From: a bacterium
GTDB taxonomy: Bacteria > Actinomycetota > Acidimicrobiia > Acidimicrobiales > UBA8592
DNA: 7,214 nt
Direction: 5' to 3'
Assembly (NCBI GenBank): GCA_002713605.1
Contig: PATL01000020.1
Span: 1 to 7,214, forward strand
Positions within the stretch are counted from its first letter, which is position 1; every line of letters begins with the position of its first letter. The position numbers and the translations under genes are program-made. Of the stretch, positions 6,028 through 7,214 are shown in pieces. Under the pieces are notes generated by a model that saw only the letters and a program-made list of their open reading frames with translations, did no database searches and was not told where the DNA came from.

Positions 6028-6912
6028 ATGGCGAAAAATTGGACAGCTCCACAAATTGCTAAGCACAAAGTTAGTAATGGAAATGAACCACTCGTAATGT
6101 TAACTGCATACGATGCGCCGGGTGGTCGCATGGTCAGCAGAGCTGGTGCCGACATAATTCTTGTCGGAGATACTCTGGCAATGGTCGTATTAGGTTACGA
6201 AGACACAATGCAAGTCACGATAGAAGACATGGTCCACCACACTGCCGCAGTCGCTCGAGCAGAGCCTGACGCATTTATTGTTGCAGACCTTCCATGGATG
6301 AGTTACCACGTTTCACAAGAAGAAACAGTGAAGAATGCCGCACGATTGATTCGTGCCGGCGCTAAAGCTGTGAAACTTGAAGGTGGCCAAGACAGAGTCT
6401 CGATGATCGAGGCGATCGTTAATGCAGAAATACCAGTAATGGGACACTTAGGTTTACCTCCGCAATCCGTTCTCGCTCTTGGTGGGTACAAGGTTCAAGG
6501 AAAGTCAACTAATGCTGCTGTTGAAATTTCCTATGAAGCGAAGGCTTTAGCCCATGCAGGTTGTTTTGCAGTAGTGCTTGAATGTGTTCCATCTCTGGTG
6601 GGGAAACTAATAACGGATTCGCTTTCAATTCCAACAATCGGTATAGGGGCCGGACCTGATTGTGATGGCCAAGTACTTGTTTTCCATGATTTACTTGGAA
6701 TCAATCACGATCTTAAACCAAAGTTTGTGCGGACCTACGCAAACCTTCAGGAGATAACAGTTTCAGCTCTTGAAACGTATGCTGCTGATGTCAGAAGTAA
6801 GAATTTCCCATCGGAAGATGAGAGTTATCAATTGTCTGATGAAGACGCTGAAGCTCTGGGACTGTATGGGGCGACGATTCCGAAAGATGAAGACCCACTA
6901 GCGAGCTGGTAA
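6028..6912 (+). CDS. panB: 3-methyl-2-oxobutanoate hydroxymethyltransferase (ketopantoate hydroxymethyltransferase)
   Basis: A 294-residue cytoplasmic enzyme making ketopantoate from 2-oxoisovalerate and 5,10-methylene-tetrahydrofolate, the first committed step toward pantothenate and CoA (EC 2.1.2.11). Conserved segments are VMLTAYDA (23-30), LVGDTLAMVVLGYEDTM (45-61), ADLPWMSY (86-93), KAVKLEGG (113-120), MGHLGLPPQSV (138-148), GGYKVQGK (152-159), VLECVP (183-188), IGIGAGPDCDGQVLVFHDLLG (from 204) and a late YANL (237-240). Aligned by motif to E. coli, the metal-binding residues are D48, D87 and E118, with K116 and the catalytic Glu E185 also present, so it should be active. After about residue 261 it carries an acidic tail (about 33 residues, ending LASW) beyond the barrel core, making it somewhat longer than the E. 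coli enzyme. panC, panD and panE are not in the window, so panB is separated from its usual partners here. Confidence 0.97.
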   Translation: MAKNWTAPQIAKHKVSNGNEPLVMLTAYDAPGGRMVSRAGADIILVGDTLAMVVLGYEDTMQVTIEDMVHHTAAVARAEPDAFIVADLPWMSYHVSQEETVKNAARLIRAGAKAVKLEGGQDRVSMIEAIVNAEIPVMGHLGLPPQSVLALGGYKVQGKSTNAAVEISYEAKALAHAGCFAVVLECVPSLVGKLITDSLSIPTIGIGAGPDCDGQVLVFHDLLGINHDLKPKFVRTYANLQEITVSALETYAADVRSKNFPSEDESYQLSDEDAEALGLYGATIPKDEDPLASW

Positions 6913-7022
6913 ACGTCGGTATTTACAGTTAATGCTACTAGGCTTGACAACACAAAAATTTAACCTGCCCTCAGACCGACTGAGGGCCCCGCATGCGGGA
7001 CCAGAGGAGGTAGAAACTCGTA
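6913..7022 (+). promoter_or_regulatory. Leader region of rpsF with two GC-rich hairpins
   Basis: Between the panB stop and the rpsF start lies a strong hairpin, CCCTCAG (6968-6974) pairing with CTGAGGG (6980-6986) around the loop ACCGA. A second follows: CCCG (6988-6991) with CGGG (6996-6999) around CATG. No T run follows, so this is not a standard terminator. The loop of the first hairpin contains CCG, the trinucleotide I recall as conserved in S6:S18-binding rpsF leaders, although there it lies in a bulge. The 5' arm CCTC (6969-6972) could also pair with GAGG of the Shine-Dalgarno (7004-7007 or 7007-7010). Autoregulation by S6:S18 is therefore plausible but unproven. TAGGCT (6939-6944) is a possible -10, and TTGACA (6944-6949) overlaps it but lacks a -10 at proper spacing. 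Confidence 0.5.
7006..7011 (+). promoter_or_regulatory. Shine-Dalgarno of rpsF
   Basis: GGAGGT within AGAGGAGGT, 11 bases before GTG 7023. The spacing is slightly long, but the upstream in-frame TAG at 7011-7013 leaves this GTG as the only suitable start, and the protein begins correctly there. Confidence 0.75.
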
Positions 7023-7214
7023 GTGAGTACTCGAGCATATGAATTGATGATTATTGTTGACGGCGATCATGATGACGCAACGGTAGACGAAATAGTTTCA
7101 CAAGTAGACACATGGGTCCAAGATGAAAATGGAAGCCTTGTGAAGACTGACAAGTGGGGCAAGCGAAGATTCGCCTATGAAATTAATCATAAGACAGAAG
7201 GACATTATGTTGTT
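7023..7214 (+). CDS. rpsF: 30S ribosomal protein S6 (3' end beyond the window)
   Basis: The first 64 residues of S6, which with S18 binds the central domain of 16S rRNA in the platform of the small subunit. The start reads V(M)STRAYELMIIVDGD, the first beta strand of S6. WGKRRFAYEIN (44-54) and EGHYVV (59-64) match the conserved W-G-K-R-x-x-A-Y-x-I and E-G-x-Y motifs. The usual length is about 95-100 residues, so about a third is missing. A GTG start is preceded by a GGAGGT site and a hairpin leader. In most bacteria ssb, rpsR and rplI follow, and I expect the same just past the window edge. Confidence 0.96.
   Translation, partial: MSTRAYELMIIVDGDHDDATVDEIVSQVDTWVQDENGSLVKTDKWGKRRFAYEINHKTEGHYVV

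Noticed and set aside
6944..6966. TTGACA as -35 of an rpsF promoter
   Set aside because: The hexamer is perfect, but positions 16-18 bases downstream (around 6966-6972, reading TGCCCTC) do not resemble a -10.
6968..6999. Rho-independent terminator after panB
   Set aside because: The hairpins are strong, but no T run follows and they sit immediately before the rpsF ribosome binding site, so a leader role fits better.

Overview
The window reads as chromosomal DNA of an actinobacterium with unusually low GC for that phylum. The pointers are a DUF5318 zinc-knuckle protein (a family I know only from Actinobacteria), a PcnA-type CCA-adding enzyme, an MviN-type pseudokinase with an ectodomain, a GTG-started rpsF, and several starts without a Shine-Dalgarno sequence. 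A marine or freshwater acidimicrobial lineage is my best guess, but that is inference from gene style and base composition only.

Layout. On the minus strand, degV (1244-2080) is followed after 23 bases by a GTG-started membrane pseudokinase (1220 down to base 1, cut by the window edge). A 185-bp divergent intergenic region (2081-2265) separates this pair from a plus-strand series. That series is a class II-like histone deacetylase / acetylpolyamine amidohydrolase (2266-3276), pcnA overlapping it by 11 bases (3266-4492), a DUF5318 protein (4539-4919), a luciferase-like flavin or F420 oxidoreductase (4987-5934), panB (6028-6912), and the first 64 codons of rpsF, ribosomal protein S6 (7023 onward). 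Two GC-rich hairpins precede rpsF.

How the genes fit together. Most are housekeeping: CCA-end maturation of tRNA (pcnA), pantothenate/CoA synthesis (panB), ribosome assembly (rpsF) and lipid binding (degV). The pseudokinase is the most unusual gene. Its kinase fold is recognisable, but the VAIK lysine, the HRD aspartate and the DFG aspartate are all replaced. After a single membrane span it continues into an extracytoplasmic domain whose start resembles the C-terminal ectodomain of mycobacterial MviN (Rv3910). It therefore looks like a stand-alone version of the MviN regulatory tail, which in mycobacteria controls lipid II flipping and cell-wall synthesis. pcnA also lies close to mviN in Mycobacterium, and DUF5318 lies close to rpsF there, so the window seems to join two origin-proximal actinobacterial blocks.

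I found no tRNA, rRNA, CRISPR array, insertion sequence, attachment site or convincing Rho-independent terminator. I found no clearly new multi-gene system. The points most worth a second look are the free-standing pseudokinase, the CCA enzyme with an eroded HD region, and the possible S6-responsive leader before rpsF.
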